In this document: piece after piece, positions 10,674-24,180 of the stretch
How the letters are laid out: every line of letters begins with the position of its first letter
How positions within the stretch are numbered: the stretch's first letter is position 1
Source of the DNA: Elmis aenea
Lineage: Eukaryota > Arthropoda > Insecta > Coleoptera > Elmidae
Length of the DNA: 64,000 nt
Assembly: GCA_947652605.1 (NCBI GenBank)
Contig: OX393577.1
Location: 3,720,868-3,784,867 of the forward strand
Direction: 5' to 3'
Notes under the pieces: generated by a model
Databases searched by the model: none
Told to the model about the DNA's origin: nothing
Seen by the model: the letters and a program-made list of their open reading frames with translations, nothing else
Made by a program: the position numbers and the translations under genes

Positions 10674-12537
10674 AAAATTTTTAATTTTTTGAATAACTTT
10701 GTAAATTAAATTTCAAAATAGTTGAGACAAACGGCATTATACTAAGAAAAATAAACTCTATAACATACTATAATTTGAACAAAATCGTAAGAGCCGTTTT
10801 CGAGAAAAATAAATTTTCAAAATTTTTAATTTTTTGAATAACTTTGTAAATTAAATTTCAAAATAGTTGAGACAAACGGCATTATACTAAGAAAAATAAA
10901 CTCTATAACATACTAAAATTTGAACAAAATCGTAATAGCCGTTTTTGAGAAAAATAAATTTTCAAAATTTTTAATTTTTTGAATAACTTTGTAAATTAAA
11001 TTTCAAAATAGTTGAGACAAACGGCATTATACTAAGAAAAATAAACTCTATAACATACTAAAATTTGAACAAAATCGTAAGAGCCGTTTTCGAGAAAAAT
11101 TTTCAAAATTTTTAATTTTTTGAATAACTTTGTAAATTAAATTTCAAAATAGTTGAGACAAACGGCATTATACTAAGAAAAATAAACTCTATAACATACT
11201 AAAATTTGAACAAAATCGTAAAAGCCGTTTTCGAGAAAAATAAATTTTCAAAATTTTTAATTTTTTGAATTACTTTGTAAATTAAATTTCAAAATAGTTG
11301 AGACAAACGGCATTATACTAAGAAAAATAAACTCTATAACATACTAAAATTTGAACAAAATTGTAAGAGCCGTTTTCGAGAAAAATAAATTTTCAAAATT
11401 TTGAATTTTTTGAATAACTTTGTAAATTAAATTTCAAAATAGTTGAGACAAACGGCATTATACTAAGAAAAATAAACTCTATAACATACTAGAATTTGAA
11501 CAAAATCGTAAGAGCCGTTTTCGAGAAAAATTTTCAAAATTTTTAATTTTTTGAATAACTTTGTAAATTAAATTTCAAAATAGTTGAGACAAACGGCATT
11601 ATACTAAGAAAAATAAACTCTATAACATACTAAAATTTGAACAAAATCGTAAGAGCCGTTTTCGAGAAAAATAAATTTTCAAAATTTTTAATTTTTTGAA
11701 TAACTTTGTAAATTAAATTTCAAAATAGTTGAGACAAACGGCATTATACTAAGAAAAATAAACTCTATAACATACTAAAATTTAAACAAAATCGTAAGAG
11801 CCGTTTTCGAGAAAAATAAATTTTCAAAATTTTTAATTTTTTGAATAACTTTGTAAATTAAATTTCAAAATAGTTGAGACAAACGGCATTATACTAAGAA
11901 AAATAAACTCTATAACATACTAAAATTTGAACAAAATCGTAAGAGCCGTTTTCGAGAAAAATAAATTTTCAAAATTTTAAATTTTTTGAATAACTTTGTA
12001 AATTAAATTTCAAAATAGTTGAGACAAACGGCATTATACTAAGAAAAATAAACTCTATAACATACTAAAATTTGAACAAAATCGTAAGAGCCGTTTTCGA
12101 GAAAAATAAATTTTCAAAATTTTTAATTTTTTGAATAACTTTGTAAATTAAATTTCAAAATAGTTGAGACAAACGGCATTATACTAAGAAAAATAAACTC
12201 TATAACATACTAAAATTTGAACAAAATCGTAAAAGCCGTTTTCGAGAAAAATTTTCAAAATTTTTAATTTTTTGAATAACTTTGTAAATTAAATTTCAAA
12301 ATAGTTGAGACAAACGGCATTATACTAAGAAAATAAACTCTATAACATACTAAAATTTGAACAAAATCGTAAGAGCCGTTTTCGAGAAAAATTTTCAAAA
12401 TTTTTAATTTTTTGAATAACTTTGTAAATTAAATTTCAAAATAGTTGAGACAAACGGCATTATACTAAGAAAAATAAACTCTATAACATACTAAAATTTG
12501 AACAAAATCGTAAGAGCCGTTTTCGAGAAAAATTTTC
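10674..12537. repeat. 1,864 bp tandem duplication, copy 2
   Basis: Near-identical second copy. Similarity runs on to about 12,634, where copy 1 has ACTATAATT and this one ACTAAAATT. Its last five monomers became the first unit of the three-copy 712 bp repeat that follows, so that smaller amplification is probably younger. Confidence 0.92.
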
Positions 12538-14140
12538 AAAATTTTTAATTTTTTGAATAACTTTGTAAATTAAATTTCAAAATAGTTGAGACAAACGGCA
12601 TTATACTAAGAAAAATAAACTCTATAACATACTAAAATTTGAACAAAATCGTAAGAGCCGTTTTCGAGAAAAATAAATTTTCAAAATTTTTAATTTTTTG
12701 AATAACTTTGTAAATTAAATTTCAAAATAGTTGAGACAAACGGCATTATACTAAGAAAAATAAACTCTATAACATACTAAAATTTGAACAAAATCGTAAG
12801 AGCCGTTTTCGAGAAAAATAAATTTTCAAAATTTTTAATTTTTTGAATAACTTTGTAAATTAAATTTCAAAATAGTTGAGACAAACGGCATTATACTAAG
12901 AAAAATAAACTCTATAACATACTAAAATTTGAACAAAATCGTAAAAGCCGTTTTCGAGAAAAATTTTCAAAATTTTTAATTTTTTGAATAACTTTGTAAA
13001 TTAAATTTCAAAATAGTTAAGACAAACGGCATTATACTAAGAAAATAAACTCTATAACATACTAAAATTTGAACAAAATCGTAAGAGCCGTTTTCGAGAA
13101 AAATTTTCAAAATTTTTAATTTTTTGAATAACTTTGTAAATTAAATTTCAAAATAGTTGAGACAAACGGCATTATACTAAGAAAAATAAACTCTATAACA
13201 TACTAAAATTTGAACAAAATCGTAAGAGCCGTTTTCGAGAAAAATTTTCAAAATTTTTAATTTTTTGAATAACTTTGTAAATTAAATTTCAAAATAGTTG
13301 AGACAAACGGCATTATACTAAGAAAAATAAACTCTATAACATACTAAAATTTGAACAAAATCGTAAGAGCCGTTTTCGAGAAAAATAAATTTTCAAAATT
13401 TTTAATTTTTTGAATAACTTTGTAAATTAAATTTCAAAATAGTTGAGACAAACGGCATTATACTAAGAAAAATAAACTCTATAACATACTAAAATTTGAA
13501 CAAAATCGTAAGAGCCGTTTTCGAGAAAAATAAATTTTCAAAATTTTTAATTTTTTGAATAACTTTGTAAATTAAATTTCAAAATAGTTGAGACAAACGG
13601 CATTATACTAAGAAAAATAAACTCTATAACATACTAAAATTTGAACAAAATCGTAAAAGCCGTTTTCGAGAAAAATTTTCAAAATTTTTAATTTTTTGAA
13701 TAACTTTGTAAATTAAATTTCAAAATAGTTAAGACAAACGGCATTATACTAAGAAAATAAACTCTATAACATACTAAAATTTGAACAAAATCGTAAGAGC
13801 CGTTTTCGAGAAAAATTTTCAAAATTTTTAATTTTTTGAATAACTTTGTAAATTAAATTTCAAAATAGTTGAGACAAACGGCATTATACTAAGAAAAATA
13901 AACTCTATAACATACTAAAATTTGAACAAAATCGTAAGAGCCGTTTTCGAGAAAAATTTTCAAAATTTTTAATTTTTTGAATAACTTTGTAAATTAAATT
14001 TCAAAATAGTTGAGACAAACGGCATTATACTAAGAAAAATAAACTCTATAACATACTAAAATTTGAACAAAATCGTAAGAGCCGTTTTCGAGAAAAATAA
14101 ATTTTCAAAATTTTTAATTTTTTGAATAACTTTGTAAATT
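11980..14140. repeat. 712 bp five-monomer unit, three tandem copies
   Basis: The unit is 145+145+140+141+141 = 712 bp. The 140 bp member has both the 4 bp deletion and CTAAGAAAATAAAC (1 bp loss) and follows CGTAAAAGCC. CTAAGAAAAT occurs at 12,325, 13,037 and 13,749, spaced exactly 712 bp. The second and third copies share GTTAAGACAAAC (13,019 and 13,731) where the first has GTTGAGAC, so one of these two was copied from the other. The limits are AAAATTTTAAATTTTTT at 11,979 and GTAAATTTAATTTC at 14,141. Confidence 0.92.
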
Positions 14141-15893
14141 TAATTTCAAAATAGTTGAGACAAACGGCATTATACTAAGAAAAATAAACTCTATAACATA
14201 CTAAAATTTGAACAAAATTGTAAGAGCCGTTTTCGAGAAAAATAAATTTTCTAAATTTTGAATTTTTTGAATAACTTTGTAAATTAAATTTCAAAATAGT
14301 TGAGACAAACGGCATTATACTAAGAAAAATAAACTCTATAACATACTAGAATTTGAACAAAATCGTAAGAGCCGTTTTCGAGAAAAATTTTCAAAATTTT
14401 TAATTTTTTGAATAACTTTGTAAATTAAATTTCAAAATAGTTGAGACAAACGGCATTATACTAAGAAAAATAAACTCTATAACATACTAAAATTTGAACA
14501 AAATCGTAAGAGCCGTTTTAGAGAAAAATAAATTTTAAAAATTTTTAATTTTTTGAATAACTTTGTAAATTAAATTTCAAAATAGTTGAGACAAACGGCA
14601 TTATACTAAGAAAAATAAACTCTATAACATACTAAAATTTGAACAAAATCGTAAGAGCCGTTTTCGAGAAAAATAAATTTTCAAAATTTTTAATTTTTTG
14701 AATAACTTTGTAAATTAAATTTCAAAATAGTTGAGACAAACGGCATTATACTAAGAAAAATAAACTCTATAACATACTAAAATTTGAACAAAATCGTAAG
14801 AGCCGTTTTCGAGAAAAATAAATTTTCAAAATTTTTAATTTTTTGAATAACTTTGTAAATTAAATTTCAAAATAGTTGAGACAAACGGCATTATACTAAG
14901 AAAAATAAACTCTATAACATACTAAAATTTGAACAAAATCGTAAGAGCCGTTTTCGAGAAAAATAAATTTTCAAAATTTTTAATTTTTTGAATAACTTTG
15001 TAAATTAAATTTCAAAATAGTTGAGACAAACGGCATTATACTAAGAAAAATAAACTCTATAACATACTAAAATTTGAACAAAATCGTAAGAGCCGTTTTC
15101 GAGAAAAATAAATTTTCAAAATTTTTAATTTTTTGAATAACTTTGTAAATTAAATTTCAAAATTGTTGAGACAAACGGCATTATACTAAGAAAAATAAAC
15201 TCTATAACATACTAAAATTTGAACAAAATCGTAAGAGCCGTTTTCGAGAAAAATAAATTTTCAAAATTTTTAATTTTTTGAATAACTTTGTAAATTAAAT
15301 TTCAAAATAGTTGAGACAAACGGCATTATACTAAGAAAAATAAACTCTATAACATACTAAAATTTGAACAAAATCGTAAGAGCCGTTTTCGAGAAAAATA
15401 AATTTTCAAAATTTTTAATTTTTTGAATAACTTTGTAAATTAAATTTCAAAATAGTTGAGACAAACGGCATTATACTAAGAAAAATAAACTCTATAACAT
15501 ACTAAAATTTGAACAAAATCGTAAGAGCCGTTTTCGAGAAAAATAAATTTTCAAAATTTTTAATTTTTTGAATAACTTTGTAAATTAAATTTCAAAATAG
15601 TTGAGACAAACGGCATTATACTAAGAAAAATAAACTCTATAACATACTAAAATTTGAACAAAATCGTAAGAGCCGTTTTCGAGAAAAATAAATTTTCAAA
15701 ATTTTTAATTTTTTGAATAACTTTGTAAATTAAATTTCAAAATAGTTGAGACAAACGGCATTATACTAAGAAAAATAAACTCTATAACATACTAAAATTT
15801 GAACAAAATCGTAAGAGCCGTTTTCGAGAAAAATAAATTTTCAAAATTTTTAATTTTTTGAATAACTTTGTAAATTAAATTTCAAAATAGTTG
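13732..15893. repeat. 2,162 bp tandem duplication, copy 1
   Basis: Markers recur 2,162 bp later: CTAAGAAAAT (13,749), GTAAATTTAATTTC (14,141), AAAATTGTAAG, a TTTTGAATTTTTT tract, ACTAGAATT, CCGTTTTAGAG (14,520) and AAAATTGTTGAG (15,164). It begins inside the last 712 bp unit, just after GTTAAGAC, which the second copy lacks. Private differences are TTTTCTAAATTTTGAATT near 14,251 and ATTTTAAAAATTTTT near 14,534. The right half is a run of canonical 145 bp monomers. Confidence 0.92.
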
Positions 15894-18055
15894 AGACAAA
15901 CGGCATTATACTAAGAAAATAAACTCTATAACATACTAAAATTTGAACAAAATCGTAAGAGCCGTTTTCGAGAAAAATTTTCAAAATTTTTAATTTTTTG
16001 AATAACTTTGTAAATTAAATTTCAAAATAGTTGAGACAAACGGCATTATACTAAGAAAAATAAACTCTATAACATACTAAAATTTGAACAAAATCGTAAG
16101 AGCCGTTTTCGAGAAAAATTTTCAAAATTTTTAATTTTTTGAATAACTTTGTAAATTAAATTTCAAAATAGTTGAGACAAACGGCATTATACTAAGAAAA
16201 ATAAACTCTATAACATACTAAAATTTGAACAAAATCGTAAGAGCCGTTTTCGAGAAAAATAAATTTTCAAAATTTTTAATTTTTTGAATAACTTTGTAAA
16301 TTTAATTTCAAAATAGTTGAGACAAACGGCATTATACTAAGAAATATAAACTCTATAACATACTAAAATTTGAACAAAATTGTAAGAGCCGTTTTCGAGA
16401 AAAATAAATTTTCAAAATTTTGAATTTTTTGAATAACTTTGTAAATTAAATTTCAAAATAGTTGAGACAAACGGCATTATACTAAGAAAAATAAACTCTA
16501 TAACATACTAGAATTTGAACAAAATCGTAAGAGCCGTTTTCGAGAAAAATTTTCAAAATTTTTAATTTTTTGAATAACTTTGTAAATTAAATTTCAAAAT
16601 AGTTGAGACAAACGGCATTATACTAAGAAAAATAAACTCTATAACATACTAAAATTTGAACAAAATCGTAAGAGCCGTTTTAGAGAAAAATAAATTTTCA
16701 AAATTTTTAATTTTTTGAATAACTTTGTAAATTAAATTTCAAAATAGTTGAGACAAACGGCATTATACTAAGAAAAATAAACTCTATAACATACTAAAAT
16801 TTGAACAAAATCGTAAGAGCCGTTTTCGAGAAAAATAAATTTTCAAAATTTTTAATTTTTTGAATAACTTTGTAAATTAAATTTCAAAATAGTTGAGACA
16901 AACGGCATTATACTAAGAAAAATAAACTCTATAACATACTAAAATTTGAACAAAATCGTAAGAGCCGTTTTCGAGAAAAATAAATTTTCAAAATTTTTAA
17001 TTTTTTGAATAACTTTGTAAATTAAATTTCAAAATAGTTGAGACAAACGGCATTATACTAAGAAAAATAAACTCTATAACATACTAAAATTTGAACAAAA
17101 TCGTAAGAGCCGTTTTCGAGAAAAATAAATTTTCAAAATTTTTAATTTTTTGAATAACTTTGTAAATTAAATTTCAAAATAGTTGAGACAAACGGCATTA
17201 TACTAAGAAAAATAAACTCTATAACATACTAAAATTTGAACAAAATCGTAAGAGCCGTTTTCGAGAAAAATAAATTTTCAAAATTTTTAATTTTTTGAAT
17301 AACTTTGTAAATTAAATTTCAAAATTGTTGAGACAAACGGCATTATACTAAGAAAAATAAACTCTATAACATACTAAAATTTGAACAAAATCGTAAGAGC
17401 CGTTTTCGAGAAAAATAAATTTTCAAAATTTTTAATTTTTTGAATAACTTTGTAAATTAAATTTCAAAATAGTTGAGACAAACGGCATTATACTAAGAAA
17501 AATAAACTCTATAACATACTAAAATTTGAACAAAATCGTAAGAGCCGTTTTCGAGAAAAATAAATTTTCAAAATTTTTAATTTTTTGAATAACTTTGTAA
17601 ATTAAATTTCAAAATAGTTGAGACAAACGGCATTATACTAAGAAAAATAAACTCTATAACATACTAAAATTTGAACAAAATCGTAAGAGCCGTTTTCGAG
17701 AAAAATAAATTTTCAAAATTTTTAATTTTTTGAATAACTTTGTAAATTAAATTTCAAAATAGTTGAGACAAACGGCATTATACTAAGAAAAATAAACTCT
17801 ATAACATACTAAAATTTGAACAAAATCGTAAGAGCCGTTTTCGAGAAAAATAAATTTTCAAAATTTTTAATTTTTTGAATAACTTTGTAAATTAAATTTC
17901 AAAATAGTTGAGACAAACGGCATTATACTAAGAAAAATAAACTCTATAACATACTAAAATTTGAACAAAATCGTAAGAGCCGTTTTCGAGAAAAATAAAT
18001 TTTCAAAATTTTTAATTTTTTGAATAACTTTGTAAATTAAATTTCAAAATAGTTG
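15894..18055. repeat. 2,162 bp tandem duplication, copy 2
   Basis: Second copy of the preceding segment, with private changes such as AAGAAATATAAACTC near 16,343. The match ends near 18,078, where CTAAGATAAATAAAC replaces the CTAAGAAAATAAAC that would start a third copy. Confidence 0.92.
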
Positions 18056-18992
18056 AGACAAACGGCATTATACTAAGATAAATAAACTCTATAACATACT
18101 AAAATTTGAACAAAATCGTAAGAGCCGTTTTCGAGAAAAATAAATTTTCAAAATTTTTAATTTTTTGAATAACTTTGTAAATTAAATTTCAAAATAGTTG
18201 AGACAAACGGCATTATACTAAGAAAAATAAACTCTATAACATACTAAAATTTGAACAAAATCGTAAGAGCCGTTTTCGAGAAAAATAAATTTTCAAAATT
18301 TTTAATTTTTTGAATAACTTTGTAAATTAAATTTCAAAATAGTTGAGACAAACGGCATTATACTAAGAAAAATAAACTCTATAACATTCTAAAATTTGAA
18401 CAAAATCGTAAGAGCCGTTTTCGAGAAAAATAAATTTTCAAAATTTTTAATTTTTTTAATAACTTTGTAAATTAAATTTCAAAATAGTTGAGACAAACGG
18501 AATTATACTAAGAAAAATAAACTCTATAACATACTAAAATTTGAACAAAATCGTAAGAGCCGTTTTCGAGAAAAATAAATTTTCAAAATTTTTAATTTTT
18601 TGAATAACTTTGTAAATTAAATTTCAAAATAGTTGAGACAAACAGCATTATACTAAGAAAAATAAACTCCATAACATACTAAAATTTGAACAAAATCGTA
18701 AGAGCCGTTTTCGAGAAAAATAAATTTTCAAAATTTTTAATTTTTTGAATAACTTTGTAAATTAAATTTCAAAATAGTTGAGACAAACGGCATTATACTA
18801 AGAAAAATAAACTCTATAACATACTAAAATTTGAACAAAATCGTAAAAGCCGTTTTCGAGAAAAATAAATTTTCAAAATTTTTAATTTTTTGAATAACTT
18901 TGTAAATTAAATTTCAAAATAGTTGAGACAAACGGCATTATACTAAGAAAAATAAACTCTATAACATACTAAAATTTGAACAAAATCGTTAA

Positions 18993-19731
18993 AGCCGTTT
19001 TCGAGAAAAATAAATTTTCAAAATTTTTAATTTTTTGAATAACTTTGTAAATTAAATTTCAAAATAGTTGAGACAAACGGCATTATACTAAGAAAAATAA
19101 ACTCTATAACATACTAAAATTTGAACAAAATCGTAAGAGCCGTTTTCGAGAAAAATAAATTTTCAAAATTTTTAATTTTTTGAATAACTTTGTAAATTAA
19201 ATTTCAAAATAGTTGAGACAAACGGCATTATACTAAAAAAAATAAACTCTATAACATACTAAAATTTGAACAAAATCGTAAGAGCCGTTTTCGAGAAAAA
19301 TAAATTTTCAAAATTTTTAATTTTTTGAATAACTTTGTAAATTAAATTTCAAAATAGTTGAGACAAACGGCATTATACTAAGAAAAATAAACTCTATAAC
19401 ATACTAAAATTTGAACAAAATCGTAAGAGCCGTTTTCGAGAAAAATAAATTTTCAAAATTTTTAATTTTTTGAATAACTTTGTAAATTAAATTTCAAAAT
19501 AGTTGAAACAAACGGCATTATACTAAGAAAAATAAACTCTATAACATACTAAAATTTGAACAAAATCGTAAGAGCCGTTTTCGAGAAAAATTTTCAAAAT
19601 TTTTAATTTTTTGAATAACTTTGTAAATTAAATTTCAAAATAGTTGAGACAAACGGCATTATACTAAGAAAAATAAACTCTATAACATACTAAAATTTGA
19701 ACAAAATCGTAAGAGCCGTTTTCGAGAAAAA
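18993..19731. repeat. Segment repeated at 21,861-22,599 (offset 2,868)
   Basis: Shares ACTAAAAAAAATAAAC (19,237 and 22,105), GTTGAAACAAAC (19,507 and 22,375) and a following 141 bp monomer with the later segment. It is limited on the left by CGTTAAAGCC and on the right by GAGAAAAAGTTTCAAAA near 19,732, both absent from the partner. The later copy has a 2 bp loss (AACTGTAAATT near 22,058) just upstream of its markers. Confidence 0.8.
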
Positions 19732-20120
19732 GTTTCAAAATTTTTAATTTTTTGAATAACTTTGTAAATTAAATTTCAAAATAGTTGAGACAAACGGCAT
19801 TATACTAAGAAAAATAAACTCTATAACATACTAAAATTTGAACAAAATCGTAAGAGCCGTTTTCGAGAAAAATAAATTTTCAAAATTTTTAATTTTTTGA
19901 ATAACTTTGTAAATTAAATTTCAAAATAGTTGAGACAAACGGCATTATACTAAGAAAAATAAACTCTATAACATACTAAAATTTGAACAAAATCGTAAGA
20001 GCCGTTTTCGAGAAAAATAAATTTTCAAAATTTTTAATTTTTTGAATAACTTTGTAAATTAAATTTCAAAATAGTTGAGACAAACGGCATTATACTAAGA
20101 AAAATAAACTCTATAACATA

Positions 20121-20690
20121 CTAATATTTGAACAAAATCGTAAGAGCCGTTTTCGAGAAAAATTTTCAAAATTTTTAATTTTTTGAATAACTTTGTAAAT
20201 TAAATTTCAAAATAGTTGAGACAAACGGCATTATACTAAGAAAAATAAACTCTATAACATACTAAAATTTGAACAAAATCGTAAGAGCCGTTTTCGAGAA
20301 AAATAAATTTTCAAAATTTTGAATTTTTTGAATAACTTTGTAAATTAAATTTCAAAATAGTTGAGACAAACGGCATTATACTAAGAAAAATAAACTCTAT
20401 AACATACTAAAATTTGAACAAAATCGTAAGAGCCGTTTTCGAGAAAAATAAATTTTCAAAATTTTTAATTTTTTGAATAACTTTGTAAATTAAATTTCAA
20501 AATAGTTGAGACAAACGGCATTATACTAAGAAAAATAAACTCTATAACATACTAATATTTGAACAAAATCGTAAGAGCCGTTTTCGAGAAAAATTTTCAA
20601 AATTTTTAATTTTTTGAATAACTTTGTAAATTAAATTTCAAAATAGTTGAGACAAACGGCATTATACTAAGAAAAATAAACTCTATAACA
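20121..20690. repeat. 431 bp trimer repeat marked by ACTAATATTTG
   Basis: ACTAATATTTG occurs at 20,121 and 20,552, 431 bp apart (145+145+141), each time followed by a 141 bp monomer. This resembles the trimer modules of the first 9 kb, but lacks CGGGTTT and AAAATATTT. It could be an ancestral form or an independent one. Confidence 0.7.
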
Positions 20691-20902
20691 TACTAAAATT
20701 TGAACAAAATCGTAAGAGCCGTTTTCGAGAAAAATAAATTTTCAAAATTTTTAATTTTTTGAATAACTTTGTAAATTAAATTTCAAAATAGTTGAGACAA
20801 ACGGCATTATACTAAGAAAAATAAACTCTATAACATACTAAAATTTGAACAAAATCGTACAAGCCGTTTTCGAGAAAAATTTTCAAAATTTTTAATTTTT
20901 TA

Positions 20903-22003
20903 AATAACTTTGTAAATTAAATTTCAAAATAGTTGAGACAAACGGCATTATACTAAGAAAAATAAACTCTATAACATACTAAAATTTGAACAAAATCGTA
21001 AGAGCCGTTTTCGAGAAAAATAAATTTTCAAAATTTTTAATTTTTTGAATAACTTTGTAAATTAAATTTCAAAATAGTTGAGACAAACAGCATTATACTA
21101 AGAAAAATAAACTCTATAACATACTAAAATTTGAACAAAATCGTAAGAGCCGTTTTCGAGAAAAATAAATTTTCAAAATTTTTAATTTTTTGAATAACTT
21201 TGTAAATTAAATTTCAAAATAGTTGAGACAAACGGCATTATACTAAGAAAAATAAACTCTATAACATACTAAGTTTGAACAAAATCGTAAGAGCCGTTTT
21301 CGAGAAAAATAAATTTTCAAAATTTTTAATTTTTTGAATAACTTTGTAAATTAAATTTCAAAATAGTTGAGACAAACGGCATTATACTAAGAAAAATAAA
21401 CTCTATAACCTACTAAAATTTGAACAAAATCGTACAAGCCGTTTTCGAGAAAAATTTTCAAAATTTTTAATTTTCTGAATAACTTTGTAAATTAAATTTC
21501 AAAATAGTTGAGACAAACGGCATTATACTAAGAAAAATAAACTCTATAACATACTAAAATTTGAACAAAATCGTAAGAGCCGTTTTCGAGAAAAATAAAT
21601 TTTCAAAATTTTTAATTTTTTGAATAACTTTGTAAATTAAATTTCAAAATAGTTGAGACAAACGGCATTATACTAAGAAAAATAAACTCTATAACATACT
21701 AAAATTTGAACAAAATCGTAAGAGCCGTTTTCGAGAAAAATTTTCAAAATTTTTAATTTTTTGAATAACTTTGTAAATTAAATTTCAAAACAGTTGAGAC
21801 AAACGGCATTATACTAAGAAAAATAAACTCTATAACATACTAAATTTGAACAAAATCGTAAGAGCCGTTTTCGAGAAAAATAAATTTTCAAAATTTTTAA
21901 TTTTTTGAATAACTTTGTAAATTAAATTTCAAAATAGTTGAGACAAACGGCATTATACTAAGAAAAATAAACTCTATAACATACTAAAATTTGAACAAAA
22001 TCG
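20903..22003. repeat. Segment repeated at 22,627-23,727 (offset 1,724)
   Basis: Shared markers: AAACAGCAT (21,089 and 22,813), ACTAAGTTTG (21,271 and 22,995), CGTACAAGCC (21,431 and 23,155), ATTTTCTGAAT (21,475 and 23,199) and ACTAAATTTG (21,841 and 23,565). Limits are TTTTTTAAATAAC near 20,901 and CGTAAAAGCC near 23,730. The stretch between the copies (22,004-22,626) comes mostly from the 2,868 bp event, so this block is a mosaic of two overlapping exchanges. Confidence 0.82.
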
Positions 22004-23869
22004 TAAGAGCCGTTTTCGAGAAAAATAAATTTTCAAAATTTTTAATTTTTTGAATAACTGTAAATTAAATTTCAAAATAGTTGAGACAAACGGCATTATA
22101 CTAAAAAAAATAAACTCTATAACATACTAAAATTTGAACAAAATCGTAAGAGCCGTTTTCGAGAAAAATAAATTTTCAAAATTTTTAATTTTTTGAATAA
22201 CTTTGTAAATTAAATTTCAAAATAGTTGAGACAAACGGCATTATACTAAGAAAAATAAACTCTATAACATACTAAAATTTGAACAAAATCGTAAGAGCCG
22301 TTTTCGAGAAAAATAAATTTTCAAAATTTTTAATTTTTTGAATAACTTTGTAAATTAAATTTCAAAATAGTTGAAACAAACGGCATTATACTAAGAAAAA
22401 TAAACTCTATAACATACTAAAATTTGAACAAAATCGTAAGAGCCGTTTTCGAGAAAAATTTTCAAAATTTTTAATTTTTTGAATAACTTTGTAAATTAAA
22501 TTTCAAAATAGTTGAGACAAACGGCATTATACTAAGAAAAATAAACTCTATAACATACTAAAATTTGAACAAAATCGTAAGAGCCGTTTTCGAGAAAAAT
22601 AAATTTTCAAAATTTTTAATTTTTTGAATAACTTTGTAAATTAAATTTCAAAATAGTTGAGACAAACGGCATTATACTAAGAAAAATAAACTCTATAACA
22701 TACTAAAATTTGAACAAAATCGTAAGAGCCGTTTTCGAGAAAAATAAATTTTCAAAATTTTTAATTTTTTGAATAACTTTGTAAATTAAATTTCAAAATA
22801 GTTGAGACAAACAGCATTATACTAAGAAAAATAAACTCTATAACATACTAAAATTTGAACAAAATCGTAAGAGCCGTTTTCGAGAAAAATAAATTTTCAA
22901 AATTTTTAATTTTTTGAATAACTTTGTAAATTAAATTTCAAAATAGTTGAGACAAACGGCATTATACTAAGAAAAATAAACTCTATAACATACTAAGTTT
23001 GAACAAAATCGTAAGAGCCGTTTTCGAGAAAAATAAATTTTCAAAATTTTTAATTTTTTGAATAACTTTGTAAATTAAATTTCAAAATAGTTGAGACAAA
23101 CGGCATTATACTAAGAAAAATAAACTCTATAACATACTAAAATTTGAACAAAATCGTACAAGCCGTTTTCGAGAAAAATTTTCAAAATTTTTAATTTTCT
23201 GAATAACTTTGTAAATTAAATTTCAAAATAGTTGAGACAAACGGCATTATACTAAGAAAAATAAACTCTATAACATACTAAAATTTGAACAAAATCGTAA
23301 GAGCCGTTTTCGAGAAAAATAAATTTTCAAAATTTTTAATTTTTTGAATAACTTTGTAAATTAAATTTCAAAATAGTTGAGACAAACGGCATTATACTAA
23401 GAAAAATAAACTCTATAACATACTAAAATTTGAACAAAATCGTAAGAGCCGTTTTCGAGAAAAATTTTCAAAATTTTTAATTTTTTGAATAACTTTGTAA
23501 ATTAAATTTCAAAATAGTTGAGACAAACGGCATTATACTAAGAAAAATAAACTCTATAACATACTAAATTTGAACAAAATCGTAAGAGCCGTTTTCGAGA
23601 AAAATAAATTTTCAAAATTTTTAATTTTTTGAATAACTTTGTAAATTAAATTTCAAAATAGTTGAGACAAACGGCATTATACTAAGAAAAATAAACTCTA
23701 TAACATACTAAAATTTGAACAAAATCGTAAAAGCCGTTTTCGAGAAAAATAAATTTTCAAAATTTTTAATTTTTTGAATAACTTTGTAAATTAAATTTCA
23801 AAATAGTTGAGACAAACGGCATTATACTAAGAAAAATAAACTCTATAATATACTAAAATTTGAACAAAA

Positions 23870-24180
23870 TCGTGAGAGCCGTTTTCGAGAAAAATTTTCA
23901 AAATTTTTAATTTTTTGAATAACTGTAAATTAAATTTCAAAATAGTTGAGACAAACGGCATTATACTAAGAAAAATAAACTCTATAACATACTAAAATTT
24001 GAACAAAATCGTAAGAGCCGTTTTCGAGAAAAATTTTCAAAATTTTTAATTTTTTGAATAACTGTAAATTAAATTTCAAAATAGTTGAGACAAACGGCAT
24101 TATACTAAGAAAAATAAACTCTATAACATACTAAAATTTGAACAAAATCGTAAGAGCCGTTTTCGAGAAAAATAAATTTT
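23870..24180. repeat. Two tandem 139 bp monomers
   Basis: Two consecutive monomers carry both the 4 bp deletion and AACTGTAAATT (2 bp loss), giving a 139 bp spacing. CGTGAGAGCC precedes the first (23,871) and recurs near 25,306 before another 139 bp copy. The same double-deletion monomer always sits directly left of the cassette in 10 of 11 cases downstream. Confidence 0.82.
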
